Position numbers and translations under genes: made by a program. Of a stretch of 64,000 bases of DNA, positions 49,301 to 59,890 are shown in pieces. Source of the stretch: Manduca sexta (Eukaryota > Arthropoda > Insecta > Lepidoptera > Sphingidae); assembly GCF_014839805.1 (NCBI RefSeq), contig NC_051129.1, forward strand, positions 4,344,920 through 4,408,919, in the 5' to 3' direction. Positions within the stretch are counted from its first letter, which is position 1. Each line of letters starts with the position of its first letter. Under the pieces are notes generated by a model. The model worked only from the letters and a program-made list of their open reading frames with translations. It was not told the origin of the DNA and did no database searches.

Positions 49301-49728
49301 CTTTGACTTACACTTGACTTGGTTTGCACCGACATGTTAAATAAAATGCACACGGTGATGGTATTTCGCTTTGTTTTCAACTGCAAAAAATAAAACGCCA
49401 GCTCCCAAAATATATGGACTACGGGTGTTTGTCATTTATGTTTTATTTCATTAGTAACTATTCACAAAAAATGCAAGTATTTTAAAATATTTATCATTAA
49501 ATTGTGTCCCTTCAAAAAAATTTTACATGCATGCCATACCCATAATATTTTTGTTACAGCCTAAATGTCAGACTATTACAAAAAAAATCGTCGATCATAA
49601 TATAAATCATAAAATACCTAATGCATTCTGTTTTTTTGCAGGAGGCTTTCGGTATGACCAAAGAAGATTTCTCAGTTCTGCCCGCTTGGAAGCAGACGAA
49701 CCTGAAGAAGGACGTCGGCCTGTTTTGA
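37940..49728 (+). CDS. Supervillin (gelsolin/villin family), 5' exons missing
   Basis: Nine coding exons are visible: 37940-40339, 43990-44465, 45289-45446, 45726-45838, 45916-47585, 47673-47771, 47989-48224, 48850-49011 and 49642-49728. All have AG/GT borders and matching phases. The product is about 1,800 residues plus missing N-terminal exons. It has a long disordered N-terminal part, gelsolin-like repeats and a C-terminal villin headpiece. Supervillin binds actin and myosin II and links them to the membrane at adhesions, in muscle and during cytokinesis. The short segments KGRRRVQTRLVEPVHSN and ANVIERNRS match the supervillin class. The first visible exon begins at phase 2, so an upstream exon must exist, either in 5283-37939 or outside the window. 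Two frameshifts occur in the first exon. Confidence 0.93.
40340..42101. other. Supervillin intron, 5' part
   Basis: This follows the donor GTAAGAAAC. No exon or repeat is recognised. Confidence 0.6.
42102..42421 (-). mobile_element. Full-length SINE family A in a supervillin intron
   Basis: This is a complete copy with tail ATAATAATATCAGCCCTG on the + strand and a tRNA-like head (B-box reversed as GGGATTTGAACC, A-box reversed as CAACTAGGCTATCGCC). A perfect 15-bp target duplication TTTTGTTTATAGTAA flanks it at 42087-42101 and 42422-42436. It is antisense to the gene. Confidence 0.93.
42437..43989. other. Supervillin intron, 3' part
   Basis: No exon or recognised element. It ends in the acceptor TTTCGCAG. 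Confidence 0.6.
43990..44465 (+). CDS. Supervillin second disordered exon
   Basis: The exon completes the Ser codon split at 40339 and ends at donor GTAAGT. The protein is Ser- and acid-rich and includes DPFADFVKTLDSPPFGSSSF and a heptad-like segment LDEIEQEVNKVRVALDEDSR that may form a short coiled coil. It lies just before the gelsolin-repeat part. Confidence 0.88.
44676..45175. other. Assembly gap, 500 N, in a supervillin intron
   Basis: This is an exact 500-N placeholder. The exons on either side join in phase, so no exon has to be missing here, but a phase-neutral one could be. Confidence 0.99.
45289..45446 (+). CDS. Supervillin exon before the first gelsolin repeat
   Basis: Starts after TTTCTAG and ends at CAG|GTGAGA. 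It reads VGLAAEALAALASKEDF and ends LHVKGRRRVQ, which continues into TRLVEPVHSN in the next exon. The basic KGRRRVQTRLVEP region is characteristic of supervillins. Confidence 0.9.
45726..45838 (+). CDS. Supervillin exon, first visible gelsolin repeat
   Basis: Bounded by TTTTACAG and GTACAC. It contains GDCFILITPDQLYLYIG, the core strand of a gelsolin repeat, then ANVIER, whose last codon is split with the next exon. Confidence 0.9.
45916..47585 (+). CDS. Supervillin main gelsolin-repeat exon
   Basis: 1,670 bases with about 556 codons and several gelsolin-like repeats. Recognisable cores are KVIVFDFGSEMYIWYGKNVP, AYFCWQGKDATSNEKGAAA and GSMLLVDTEKGCLYIWHGSR. The spacers are rich in acidic residues. 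From 46716 on, the exon is duplicated at 1-858. It has Ser-Pro-Leu-Arg after EVL, absent in the other copy. Confidence 0.95.
47673..47771 (+). CDS. Supervillin short gelsolin-repeat exon
   Basis: 99 bases between TTCACAG and GTAAGT. It encodes LFLLDDGKNVWLWQGWWP and is identical in length and phase to 944-1042. Confidence 0.92.
47989..48224 (+). CDS. Supervillin last gelsolin-repeat exon
   Basis: 236 bases after GGTTGCAG. It carries the long helix of the final gelsolin repeat and ends VVVAGLEPRAFTDLFDIWTD plus a short tail in phase 0. Confidence 0.92.
48850..49011 (+). CDS. Supervillin headpiece exon, first half
   Basis: 162 bases, 54 codons. After a Gly/Ala-rich linker it reads LPDHVDPHHLEKHLSEQDFL, the N-terminal subdomain of a villin headpiece. 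This copy is in frame, unlike 2132-2289. Confidence 0.93.
49642..49728 (+). CDS. Supervillin terminal exon, villin headpiece C-terminus
   Basis: 29 codons including TGA at 49726-49728. It reads EAFGMTKEDFSVLPAWKQTN followed by LKKDVGLF. The PAWKQ-x-x-LKK-x-x-GLF ending is the actin-binding signature of villin headpieces. Confidence 0.95.
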   Translation, partial: EAFGMTKEDFSVLPAWKQTNLKKDVGLF

Positions 49729-51517
49729 CCGATCTGTCCTCACGCACTCGTTGAATTCGTACACCTCGCGCGCTCGGCGGTGCGCCGCCTCGTGCGCAAG
49801 GAATAGCGGCCCGGCGGGAACTCAACCTCACGGAGAATCGGTTCATATCGATACAAACGTAGTCTAATCGATATCGATGCATTCACTCGTGTCTTACACT
49901 CATTAACCGTGATAATACTTTTTACTCGGGACTCGGTCCCGTTCTGCAACGGCGGTATGTCTGTTAGATGTGGATGCGCCCGCTCACGTGCCGCGCTCTC
50001 GTTGTTGAAGTATCGATTAAGAAGGTCTCAATATCATAGTCGAGTTTGACGTTTACTTGTCTCACTCTGTATAGGATAAATATTTTGTACAACTGCAGCT
50101 ATTTCGTACTTTTTTACTGAATATCCATGGATTTGATGAATATAAAAAATAATTATAAGAACATGCTTTAAATTCTATAGTTAAATAAAGAAACTATTGT
50201 CGTTTTGTACTAACTAACGGTATGTACCAAACTATGTATTCGCTCTCGTGATATTTTCATGTAACCGCAGTAGAACTAGACAATATAATTATATATATAT
50301 AAATGTGGATTTGGACGTTGGAATTGTATCGTCGCGTCGGCGTAGAGTGTTGTATATTCATTTGTCGCATCCGTGCTGTTGCGCACGAAACGTGTTTTTG
50401 TATATAGTTGTTTTTCATTATTTATTTCTTAACCGCAATTCTTTGTATTGTATTTTAACGTCAGTTTTAATATGAGTTTGTAAAGTGAAATATTAATTTT
50501 GTTTTTAATTTTAGATGTTTGTTTTATAGTTAGCACCGTGGATGTGACAATGATTTTTAATGGTGATATTTTTCGATGTAAAAACATTCGATTTTGTTGG
50601 ACAACGCGTAAAGCCAAAGAGATAGCTTTGATAGCATTGTCGATTGTTGGGATTTTGTTTACGATGTAATGATAAAGAAACGCGGCAGTTCGACAGAATC
50701 GAACGTTGTAACGTTTTAGTAAGGCAAATGTGTCTGGTCAAGAATGGTTATATGTTATAAAGCGCTAGGTATACAAACACATACTTTACTATAATTATTC
50801 GCTTTAGTGGTAGGCTTGTGCGTTGTTGCGGTTGAAATTGTACACGGAACGTAGCGTTTAGTTTCACGTAAACTGTTGTAAGTGCAAAATGTATTAACAG
50901 GTCCAATATAAAGAAAAATCCTCTATGATTATAAAAATATACTTATTTCCAATTTGTGATTACCAAATTAATGTTTAACGCTATTTTAAAGAAATGCAAT
51001 GATTTTTAAATCACTAATATTTCACTTACTGCAATATACGTAGGACAAGATGCAATCAGCGTTCTCGAAGTCAGTACTTGCTAATTAGTGTAAAATTTCA
51101 GCGGCCCAATGCCTATATATTTTAACACATCACATATCTTAAATATCTACTCATTGCTAATATTTTATACTGTGCGTTAGGTGGACCATGATAAACTTTT
51201 TATATAATACGAACAGTTCCCAATAACATAGCGCTAAATGCTTGACTTTACATTTTGTTGCCAAATTGTTAACTAAAATGTTATTATTTTAATATTGTCA
51301 CTTACGTCTATGAATGTCGTAAGTGACTTTATTAAATTTATTTAATTATTTAATTCTTTGTTATTGTTTTATTAGCTGTTTGCGGACTGAGCCGCGTAAT
51401 AAATTTGCCAGTATTGTAAGTATGTACTGCCAATGAGTAGAAGATTAACGATCAAGTCATACCTTAGTTAACTATTAACCGTTTATTTATCTCCTAAGAT
51501 GCATTTACGGCGAACCT
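49729..51517 (+). other. Supervillin 3' untranslated and downstream region
   Basis: Non-coding. AATAAA occurs at 50184-50189 and 51398-51403, so the transcript end cannot be fixed from sequence alone. The homology with 3001-4782 ends at 51517. Confidence 0.65.
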
Positions 51518-52086
51518 GTCGCGGGCCTACCGTGAAATAAAAACTTCTCAAATCCAATGTTTAATGTTTTGCTTTGGTTGTGTCACTTATATTATAATTA
51601 TTACTGTATTTGAGATTTATTTTGTATAATAATGATATAATAAATTGCTAAAACTTTAATGTTTTTTTATAAATATTCCCTATTCAGTTTTCGTATACAA
51701 GCGTATAGAAATAATGAAGATAAACGTTGAAAACTAAAATCTGTTTACGATAAAAACTAAATGAAAGTATATAAGACATCGGTGGGGAAAGGTTAAATTT
51801 TCCAAAAAGGAACCCAACACAACACATATGTACTAATGTACATAAATACGATCTGCAAATCATCCTGTGATAATGAGATTCTACATAAAGAGAATACGGC
51901 AAGAATCGGTTGCTACCCCTTCTGCACTGTAAGACATACAAAAATTATGCGACTGCCATGTTGGGGTCACACTAAGTTCAATTACTTGTGGAAAAAACTG
52001 CTTCAAATAAATACATAATATCACAAAGCCAAGTTAAATGCCATATGCCTCATTGTCCATAATGAGCGTAACAGTTACGCTTAGTT
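51518..52086. other. Intergenic DNA
   Basis: Unique sequence after the duplicated segment. No coding signal or recognised repeat. Confidence 0.5.
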
Positions 52087-52400
52087 TTAAGGTGGTAGCT
52101 CAAGGTCCATTTTCATACATTTTGTTTCGGCTTTAATCTGGGTAACTAAACAAGTATTGGCAAGTAAAGAATTTAAATTCACGTCTAGTTAGTGATTAGT
52201 TCTCGCAGTTGATAGAAAATCGTAAAAATAATTAATAATCATGGATTTTTCGGCCTTTATTTTTTTATATGTCGAAATTTTATAGGGAGAAATATCCATG
52301 ATTATTAATTATTTTACGTTTTTCTTCAACTGCGAGAACTAATCACTAACTGACGTGAATTTAAACTTACCAACTGGACAAAAATATTGTAACTACCTAA
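52087..52400. mobile_element. Hairpin MITE, copy 1
   Basis: This is a long imperfect inverted repeat centred near 52270. The left arm contains TTAGTGATTAGTTCTCGCAG and AATAATCATGGAT. The right arm has their reverse complements, ATCCATGATTATTAATTATT and CTGCGAGAACTAATCACTAA. The whole element could fold into one hairpin. The related copy is at 60394-60687. No transposase is present and the family is unassigned. Confidence 0.8.
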
Positions 52401-53563
52401 TAAACTATTATTGAAACATTCGCTATTCATCGATACCATTAGAAATTACTGTTGCCCCTACGTTTCCAACGCACTACGACTCTATTGAAATGAAACAGGA
52501 TGGTTTCGGCATTGCTCATACATGAATAACAAATATTTTCGCCAAAAATCCTGGTTTACTTTTCTTTTATTATTTTCTAGTTGAGTGCGAATATGGCGAG
52601 TATGAGAGAGTATTTCTAACTGAGAGTGTGATGACGCCGTTGCGACTTCGTAATAGCATTAGGTAGTGTAAAATTTAAATTACTTATTGAATGACTGAAA
52701 TGAAATGAATGAAACTGGCATTTTTTTTAATTTTCATCTAAGTTTAATTAACTTAATGTAGTGTTATTTAAAAAATATAACTATGTGGTTTCATTTAGTG
52801 ACGCAATGACAAAATGACCTTGTACGAGTAAGGTTAGATATTTCGTGAACTAATTGTACAAGATATACCCATAGAAGTTTCTGGAAAATTCGAAGATGTC
52901 GCTAGTGGTACTTCTTTTCCACAGAATTTATATTAATTTCCCCTAATTTTATATATCTAATTTTTAGGGTTAAATCAAGCTAGTACATCTCATTTATTAA
53001 AATTGGCTCTGGCTAACAAAGTACCTTTGTAAAGATCTTAAACTTTCGCTACTTCTGTAGTCAGCTAAATATCGTTTTTGCGGTCTACTCACGTTGTTTT
53101 ATTCAAAACAGATATAAAGAAACATTTGTGAGCGCATTGTAATTTTAAACGCATGTACGCTGTATGCAATTAAGTGGTGTTAATAAAATTAGTCTTAAAA
53201 ATGATCAAGTCATGATGTAAGTGTAAATAAAATAAGCAATTCAAAACATTTAATTACTACAATAGTAATATTCCCGCCTACTATTTGACCAGGCAACAAA
53301 CTAATGAAATATGCAAATATAAATGTATTTAGGCCTGCCAGGTGTTCGCTGCAGATACCACAACATCATTGGAGCGATTAGCGAAATGACATGTTTAAAT
53401 TGGAGTATATATTGAAAACATATTCGTTATACGATGCCGTGAATTTAGGCAGTATATTGGTGAGTGGTACTCTAACGAAAAAAAATCATTAATACTAAAT
53501 GTTCAAATTCGACAAATAAATAGTCTACGACTTAGATATCTTACAATATTCCGCTATCGTAAA

Positions 53564-53700
53564 CATCGTCATCAGCCTATATTTTAGTCTACTGTTGGAC
53601 GTAGGTTTTCATTAATACGCGCCATTTCAGCCTTTCTTCGGCCTGTCGCATCCAGTTTCTGCCAGTGAGCTTTCTTAAATACCCACGCCACCTAGCTGAG
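53564..53700 (+). repeat. Insect interspersed repeat fragment
   Basis: It contains ATCGTCATCAGCCTATATTT, CTACTGTTGGACGTAGG and TCGGCCTGTCGCATCCAG, phrases typical of a repeat found widely in insect genomes. No ends are visible. Confidence 0.5.
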
Positions 53701-54381
53701 AGAAAGAGAAAAAGATCGGCTTAAAAGGTTAATTATATTATTATTTAGATACTTTATGTACTCACTAACCATCATAGTTTGTTGTAAACTATAAAATTTC
53801 CAGTAGCATTTTGTACACTTGTTTATACATAACATTTTCTACACAATATAAAGCGTAAAAGTAATATCTGGTTTTCAGTTTTAAGTAATTTATTACTAAC
53901 TGCCACGCTCCTATACCTTTTTGGTGTATATGGATAAAATATTCAAAATAGGAGTTTGAAATCCGACCCACGTTAAATTTATTAACACTTTTTTATCTAC
54001 AGGTTAAAATTAACAATGCCAGTGGTGTATCTGTATTGATCTACGCTTAAAAATTATAAATTTCTGCTAACAGTACTTAAATTTTTCATAATAAAAGACT
54101 ATCGTGAGACGTGTCTGTTTTTAAATCAACCGGCATGAATAGTAGTAGCTTGGATTCCTTACACAAGTAATATAATTTTTTCGAGATAATCTAATTGCGT
54201 TCTACATATTTACGATGTTATTTGTGTCTAAATTATATAAGGTGAATATTGCGTGTTGTGATGGGTAAGTAAAATATAACTTGATTAAGATTTCATAGGA
54301 TCTTAAAGAAAACGACCAAACGGTACCTACAATCATTTTAGACGTATATTTACAAAATTGCACAAAGTTTCTATATCAACA
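53701..54381. other. Intergenic DNA 3' of the chitin-binding gene
   Basis: No supported feature until the poly(A) signal of the - strand gene. Confidence 0.5.
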
Positions 54382-54387
54382 TTTATT
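54382..54387 (-). terminator. Candidate poly(A) signal AATAAA of the acidic chitin-binding gene
   Basis: AATAAA on the - strand, about 80 bases after the stop codon at 54466-54468. It is the first good candidate downstream of the gene. Confidence 0.6.
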
Positions 54388-54465
54388 TACAAATAAATAA
54401 ATTACACTATTCTGAAACAGCATGTCAAATAAGCATTCCTAAGGGAAGTGCTTTTGAATGCTTGC

Positions 54466-56217
54466 TCAACCAAAGAATCTGAAAAGGCGTTTGAATAAAC
54501 CTTTTTTTGCTACTTCTTCTGGTTGCTCTTCATCTAATTCTACTTCTTCCTGTTTCTTTTTATATTCTAAATCATCGTCAAATTCATCATCGTCCTCGTC
54601 GTCATCATCATCATCATCATCGTCGTCGTCGTCGTCGTCTTCTTGTTCGTCATCATCATCATCATTACTTTCTTCTTGCTTTACTAGCTTTTTTTGTTCC
54701 TCTTCCTCGTCTTCGTCTTCGTCATCCATCTCTTCTTGTTTAATTGATCTTCTTCCTCTCTTCTGACGCTCATCTACTTGTTCCTCATCTTCATCTACGT
54801 CTTCTTCATCAACTTCTTCTTGGCGCTTCTTCTCCTCCTCGTCGTCATCATCTTCACCATCCTCTTCATCACCAACTTCTTCCTGTCTTTTGACGTCCTC
54901 ATCTGCGTCTTCATCCTCATCAACATCTTCATCATCTATTTCTTCTTGTCTTTTCGATTCTTCCTCGTCTTGTTCCTCATCATCCTCTTGAATTTCTTCT
55001 TGTTTGACGGAGCGTTTATGACGTTTTAAATCATCTTCCTCATCTACATCATCATCATCATCATCCCCTTCAACCTCCTCCTGTCTCTGTTTCCTCTTAG
55101 TCTCTTCATCTACTTGTTCGTCATCTTCCTCACCTTCTTCTTGTCTCAATCTCCTTTCACCGTCGTCCGCTTCATTATCATCATCTTCTTCATCATCTTC
55201 AGCTTCTTGCTTCAGTTTTCTCTTTACATCGTCATCCTCGGCTTGCTCGTCATCATCATCTTCCTCAACCTCCTCTTGCTTCAGTTTTCTCTTAGCATCT
55301 TCTTCTTCGTCATCCTCACCTTCTTCTGCTTCTTCTTGTTTTACTTTTCTCTTTTTATCGTCATTGTCATCGCTTTCTTCATTATCATCATCTTCAACTC
55401 CTTCTTGTTTCTTTTTTTTCTCTACATCCTCATCCTCGGCTTCTACGTCTTCATCTTCTCCAACCTCTTCTTGCTTCATTTTCCTTTTAACGTCTTCTTC
55501 CTCATCCTCATCATCCTCAGTTTCTTCTTGTTTTATGTTTCTCTTAACATCGTCATCATCGTTTTCTTCATCATCGTCATCCTCGACTTCCTCTTGCTTT
55601 GACTTTCTCTTAACGTCCTCATTGTCACTTTCTTCTTCGTCATCGTCTTCAACTTCTTCTTGTTTCAATTTTCTTTTGACGTCCTCTTCTTCCTCAACAT
55701 CTGCGTCTTCATCGTCATCTTCTGATTCTTCTTGTCTTAGTTTCTTTTTCAATTCCTCTTCGGGTTCATCATCAACAACTTCTTCTTGACGATTTCTGAA
55801 GGACTTCACGAATTTTCTGACAAGGTCTTCTTGCCATTCCTCTTCGCCGGATCCCTCTTCAGCCGATTCTTCCACTGGTTGTTCCTCATCATTATCATCC
55901 TCGGGTTGTTCAGGTTCCTCCACTTGGAATTCCTCTGAATCGATCGGTTCCGGCTCAGGAAGAGGTACGGCTTCTTCGGATTCCTCTTCTATTTCAGGCT
56001 CGGGTTCAGCTTCTGCTTCTTCGGGTTCCGGTTCTGGTTCAGGCTCTTCTTCCGGTTCAGGTTCCTGATCGGGTTCTGGCTCAGGTTCAGGTTCAGGTTC
56101 AGGCTCAGGCTCTGGTTCAGGCTCTGGTTCAGGCTCTGGTTCCGGTTCTGGTTCCGGTTCAAGTTCAGGTTCGGGATCTCTTGCGCAACGTGCCGGTGGG
56201 TCTGACCAATCACATAC
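54466..56217 (-). CDS. Third exon: end of the chitin-binding domain, EP repeat, acidic repeats
   Basis: 583 codons. It starts [11 protein letters not shown], the last two Cys of the CBM14 domain. Next comes a stretch of Glu-Pro dipeptides (about 56175-56020), then a Glu/Asp-rich part with basic patches such as [20 protein letters not shown] and [12 protein letters not shown]. There is a run of more than ten Asp near 54600-54650. The exon ends [15 protein letters not shown] and TGA. Simple-sequence codons (GAT, GAC, GAA) dominate, so open frames in the opposite strand here are shadows. Confidence 0.93.
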   Translation of the reverse strand, partial: VCDWSDPPARCARDPEPELEPEPEPEPEPEPEPEPEPEPEPEPEPEPEPDQEPEPEEEPEPEPEPEEAEAEPEPEIEEESEEAVPLPEPEPIDSEEFQVEEPEQPEDDNDEEQPVEESAEEGSGEEEWQEDLVRKFVKSFRNRQEEVVDDEPEEELKKKLRQEESEDDDEDADVEEEEDVKRKLKQEEVEDDDEEESDNEDVKRKSKQEEVEDDDDEENDDDDVKRNIKQEETEDDEDEEEDVKRKMKQEEVGEDEDVEAEDEDVEKKKKQEGVEDDDNEESDDNDDKKRKVKQEEAEEGEDDEEEDAKRKLKQEEVEEDDDDEQAEDDDVKRKLKQEAEDDEEDDDNEADDGERRLRQEEGEEDDEQVDEETKRKQRQEEVEGDDDDDDVDEEDDLKRHKRSVKQEEIQEDDEEQDEEESKRQEEIDDEDVDEDEDADEDVKRQEEVGDEEDGEDDDDEEEKKRQEEVDEEDVDEDEEQVDERQKRGRRSIKQEEMDDEDEDEEEEQKKLVKQEESNDDDDDEQEDDDDDDDDDDDDDDEDDDEFDDDLEYKKKQEEVELDEEQPEEVAKKGLFKRLFRFFG

Positions 56218-57894
56218 CTATTGACAAAGAATATGTTTTTTAACCAACAATTTTTATTACATCGTAATTCTACTGATGTAGCGAAAAAGAGACGTAAAAT
56301 ATGTATAAAAAATAAATTGATGTCAGTTTAAATTTAACTGGAAATTCAAAAGTAACCCCTTCCGTCAAAAATACCATAAGTAATTCAATAATAGAAATAA
56401 ACGTCTCACAATAAACCTACCTGCTCTCGTTCGTTGAACCAAGTATGTTCCGGGCACTGCATAAGGTAGGACCTGCTAGCGTAGCATTGGTAGTAGTGCA
56501 CGCAGTCCTCGATGCTTGCTATCCTCAGGAAGTTCTCCTGGCCGACGCATAGCGTCTCCGGGTTCTGTCTCAATTCAATTGAGAAAGCGGAGGCCCCAGC
56601 CAGGGCAGCCGCGAAACACAGGAGCAGGCTGCCTGCTGTAAAAGAAAAATTATATATAACATATCAGGAACTCATAATATAGATTCACCGGATAGTTTAA
56701 GAAAATTGTACAATTCCTTAACCGCCTTTAAAATTTTGGGTTCTCTGAATCCTGACATAGTTAATTAACTAGACCACAAAATTATAAACCAAATTCTGTA
56801 AATATCATTGATAAATAAATAGATCATATAAGCTTTATTTATGCCAACTTCATTACATAACTATCATTTGTAAAATTTACTTATTGCGCTTATATTTGTC
56901 CCCATACAGGAATCCAAACTACGATCTTGGTGTGTATTGATTCGCTAACTCCCTCTGTGTGATGATTCCAGCAGGTTTAGAACGGACTTACAAGAATCAG
57001 TCATATCTTTAACCTTCAAGATCAAATTGTCACGTGTTTGATTATATAAATACTATCTATATATTACTTATCAATCTACCTCTACAAATAAACCTTTTTA
57101 TACTGAGTTAGAGTTTCTTACATCTGAATGGTTTACCGTTCTTTTCGTAAAAGTATTGGAATTAGAATAAAAATAGATGATATCATTCGAAATCTTTACA
57201 AAACCTACTTAGATATGAACGCGCAAAAATTAGACAAGATATTTTTCCTAATGTAGAGCGCTGCGTATTTAAAATCAGATGATAGAATTGTAATGTTTTA
57301 AGTAACTGAACCATAATTGGCTTAGATCTAATCAAACTGAATCTAAAATGTACCATAACTTTATAAAAGTTCTGTTTAATGCAGAAAGTCAAAAATAAAT
57401 CTGAATATAAAATTGGTAAGAACAAAAACATTTTGTGCAAATATTGAAAAGTTATCATCGTTTGATTTACTTAGAGAACAACGTGAAACTATTTGCATAC
57501 ATCTGAATATTGACACAAAACTTATCGATATAGGAAACTACTAAAATGTTGGAACATAATCTAACAAAACTATTGCGTAGATATAGGTATATAATGTTAA
57601 TATATTTAATACAAATTTAAACATTATGAAAAATATACATAGTGGAATATAAACAGAGCTATTCTTATTTCAAATTTTTAAATTTAGCACAATATAATTT
57701 GTAAAAAGATTAAAAAAAAATATCGTATAATCGAACTTGTGACATCGATTTTATTACGTAACATTATAAAAATAAAAAAAAATCACCAATTTGCATATTT
57801 TTCTAAACAAATTGTTAGGGGAATAAATTTAATTTTCCTCTTGAGATTTAAATTATAGAAAACTCCAAAAATGAAAAGTAAACTTACTGTTCAT
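54466..57894 (-). CDS. Secreted chitin-binding, highly acidic repeat protein with dibasic sites
   Basis: Three coding exons on the - strand: 57894-57888, 56635-56420 and 56217-54466. The predicted protein is about 657 residues. Residues 1-19 or so are a signal peptide ([19 protein letters not shown]). Residues 32-85 form one peritrophin-A (CBM14) domain with six Cys in the pattern C-x14-C-x5-C-x9-C-x12-C-x8-C. A Glu-Pro repeat follows, then about 19 units rich in Asp/Glu, each beginning with a basic patch and Q-E-E or similar, and a basic C-terminus [13 protein letters not shown]. The chitin-binding part suggests cuticle, peritrophic matrix or other extracellular chitin. The function of the acidic part is unknown; calcium binding or a masked precursor are possible. 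It is convergent with supervillin. Confidence 0.85.
56420..56635 (-). CDS. Second exon: signal peptide and most of the chitin-binding domain
   Basis: It follows CTTTTACAG and ends at GAGCAG|GTAGG. The protein reads [18 protein letters not shown] and then five-sixths of the CBM14 domain, including [20 protein letters not shown]. By coordinates the exon is 216 bases, one more than the 215 the reading frame needs. Either I misread one base or there is a one-base indel near 56460. Confidence 0.8.
56636..57887 (-). other. First intron of the acidic chitin-binding gene
   Basis: 1.25 kb, GTAAGTT to TTTTACAG on the - strand. No exon or recognised repeat is seen. Confidence 0.7.
57888..57894 (-). CDS. 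First coding exon of the acidic chitin-binding protein
   Basis: Seven bases, ATGAACA, followed by the donor GTAAGTT. Joined to the next exon it gives Met-Asn-Thr and then the hydrophobic signal peptide. This start is chosen because no other ATG in exon 2 precedes the signal sequence. Confidence 0.75.
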
Positions 57895-59689
57895 TTTGAC
57901 CGCTGTGTATCGTGTCAGTGTGCGATCCGCGACAGAAGTAGAATAAAACCATCTAAAGCCTTCAATTTTATCGAGATCATCCTATCTCGGAGCAGTGATA
58001 ATGTCAACAATATTCCATTGCAAGATACAGGCGCGAGATATTGTCGATCAACCTTTTATCTTCGGTTAAGGGTCTTTTCTCACATTGCGACAAAAATCTG
58101 ACTTTTGTCATTCACTTATAAAGTGTCTTACAGACAGATGCGACTTGCGGTGACGGTGGCAGCCAATTGTATTCACGAGCAAATTTAAGCGAACCTTCAA
58201 ACACGTGCGGATATGCGCACGGCTGGCTGCAGCCAAAACTTTGCATCGCAAAATTGACGCAAAATACAGAAATTTCAATTGATATAACGCGCAATTATGC
58301 TTTTCTATATGATACATCACACCTCGATTATAAAAACCGTTAGGATCAAAAATAAAGTAAGGGATCAATACATTCGTCCTATTAAATAATAATATACGGA
58401 CTATAATCTGAGAACGTATTAGGATAAACAAAAAATTGACAGAAATAAATGTAATAATATCCCGTCAAAACTATTTCGTTGTGTACATTTGTTCTGAAAA
58501 ATACTCGCTGTAACATGTCTCTGGATAATGTCACTGTTTATTATAAGAATTGTCAGTAAAGTTTTAGGGGATTCCATTTTAAATAAGGAAACTGGGCTAT
58601 CCTTTCCCTGAGGGTCTCACGGTTGGCGTTCAGTAACCCGAGCTTAGCTTGAGTAGAGGAAAATCTCAATCATATGATACAATGTTACCCATTGAACCAT
58701 ATCTATCGTATATATTTTGTTCTTTAACACATATTGTAGTTTTATAAGTATAATTTGATGCGTAATAATTTACATAATACATTCAAAAACAAAAAAACGC
58801 AACAACGTCAAAAAAATCGCATCAATAAAACTCCGCCTTAGGGGCAATTTTTGCGGTCAATCTGGATTATGACAACCGACATGACCTTGTACACAGGAAT
58901 ATCATGCGAATATCCACATGTAGTCATGCAGGTAAGTGGTCACCTGCTTATTTACCATCATGCGACAATCATCTCTTAATATACAGTTTATAAATAGTTT
59001 AGTATAGAATCATTCGCAATAATAAAGATAATTTATAAAAAGAATGCGTAGATTTTCGCCTATATTTTTCAATGAAAAACAAGCGAGGGTTTTGGTTTGT
59101 GGGAGATTTTTTTAGCTTTATTTATCTTTCCTAAACGGCATGTAGATATTTCTTTCTCCGGATCTATTTTATATAAATACTTGAGAATCAAATGGCTGAT
59201 GCCCGCGTAGTATGGTTTTATAAACATTGTATAGACTATTGGTACTCCACAAGTTTTTAATCAGAGCTAGTATTTTCCTAAAATAGGTGAAAAAAATAAT
59301 ATTTCATTCTATTTTTAACTTAGTAGCAAATGACATTCCCGTAACGGTTTCCAAACACAATATTTTGCTATCGACAAAGTCTAACTAGAATTCTAAATTG
59401 ATAAGTTTAAACAATTAAATGTACGTTGAAGAGCGATGGAATTATATTTACCCGTCCAAGAATTGTGTCCCGGGGCAGTTTGAAGATTGTTAGAGGTTAT
59501 TTGACCATCTTTAGTTGTTTTGTTGAAATCCTGACTAGGTATTTGAATGAAGAGAGAACATCTTAATTAAATTATTAACTAAATTAATTTATCATTGTTA
59601 TCAAGAACTGATAATTACGATAGAGTGTTAAAAGCATGTAAGATGCTTTGGACTTGTTGATACACACAAATATCAAGCTTTTATCCAAG
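57895..59689. other. Region upstream of the acidic chitin-binding gene
   Basis: The 5' untranslated region and promoter should lie here, but I cannot place the transcription start. A GC-richer patch at 58130-58260 has no recognised family. Confidence 0.4.
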
Positions 59690-59890
59690 ACTTAGGCTAA
59701 GGGTAGGCAGAAGTACAACTCGGGCACCCACGTTCCGCTATGTGTTTAATTCCATGGTGTGGTATGACTTTAGCCTATCATAAAATCTCGCTCAAATTCC
59801 AGATTCCAGCACGATACTGACCAGAAAAAGCCTTACTTAGGATTCGAATGCGAGTCCTCCGAACGATGGTTCTGCGCACGCAATACAACG
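59690..59890 (-). mobile_element. SINE family B, decayed
   Basis: In reverse it shows the family B order: a GTAGGCAGAAGTACAACTCG body, the ATTCCATGGTGTGGTATG block and a head with GATTCGAATGCGAGTCC (B-box). It is diverged from the copy at 9779. Confidence 0.6.

Larger units (their letters stand above)
46716..51517. repeat. Segment duplicated at 1-4782
   Basis: This is the counterpart of the left-edge copy. It is intact in frame and continues without a gap on both sides, so it is the better copy for annotation. Confidence 0.95.

Noticed and set aside
54458..55789. Several long + strand open frames rich in Ser, Leu, Phe or His
   Set aside because: They are mirror frames of the Asp/Glu codon repeats in the - strand exon.
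55989..56213. A - strand open frame of Asn-Leu repeats
   Set aside because: It is the Glu-Pro repeat read in the wrong frame. The in-frame version continues the chitin-binding domain.
58108..58431. A 107-codon - strand open frame
   Set aside because: The composition is odd, no domain is recognisable, and it lies in probable promoter or repeat DNA upstream of the acidic gene.
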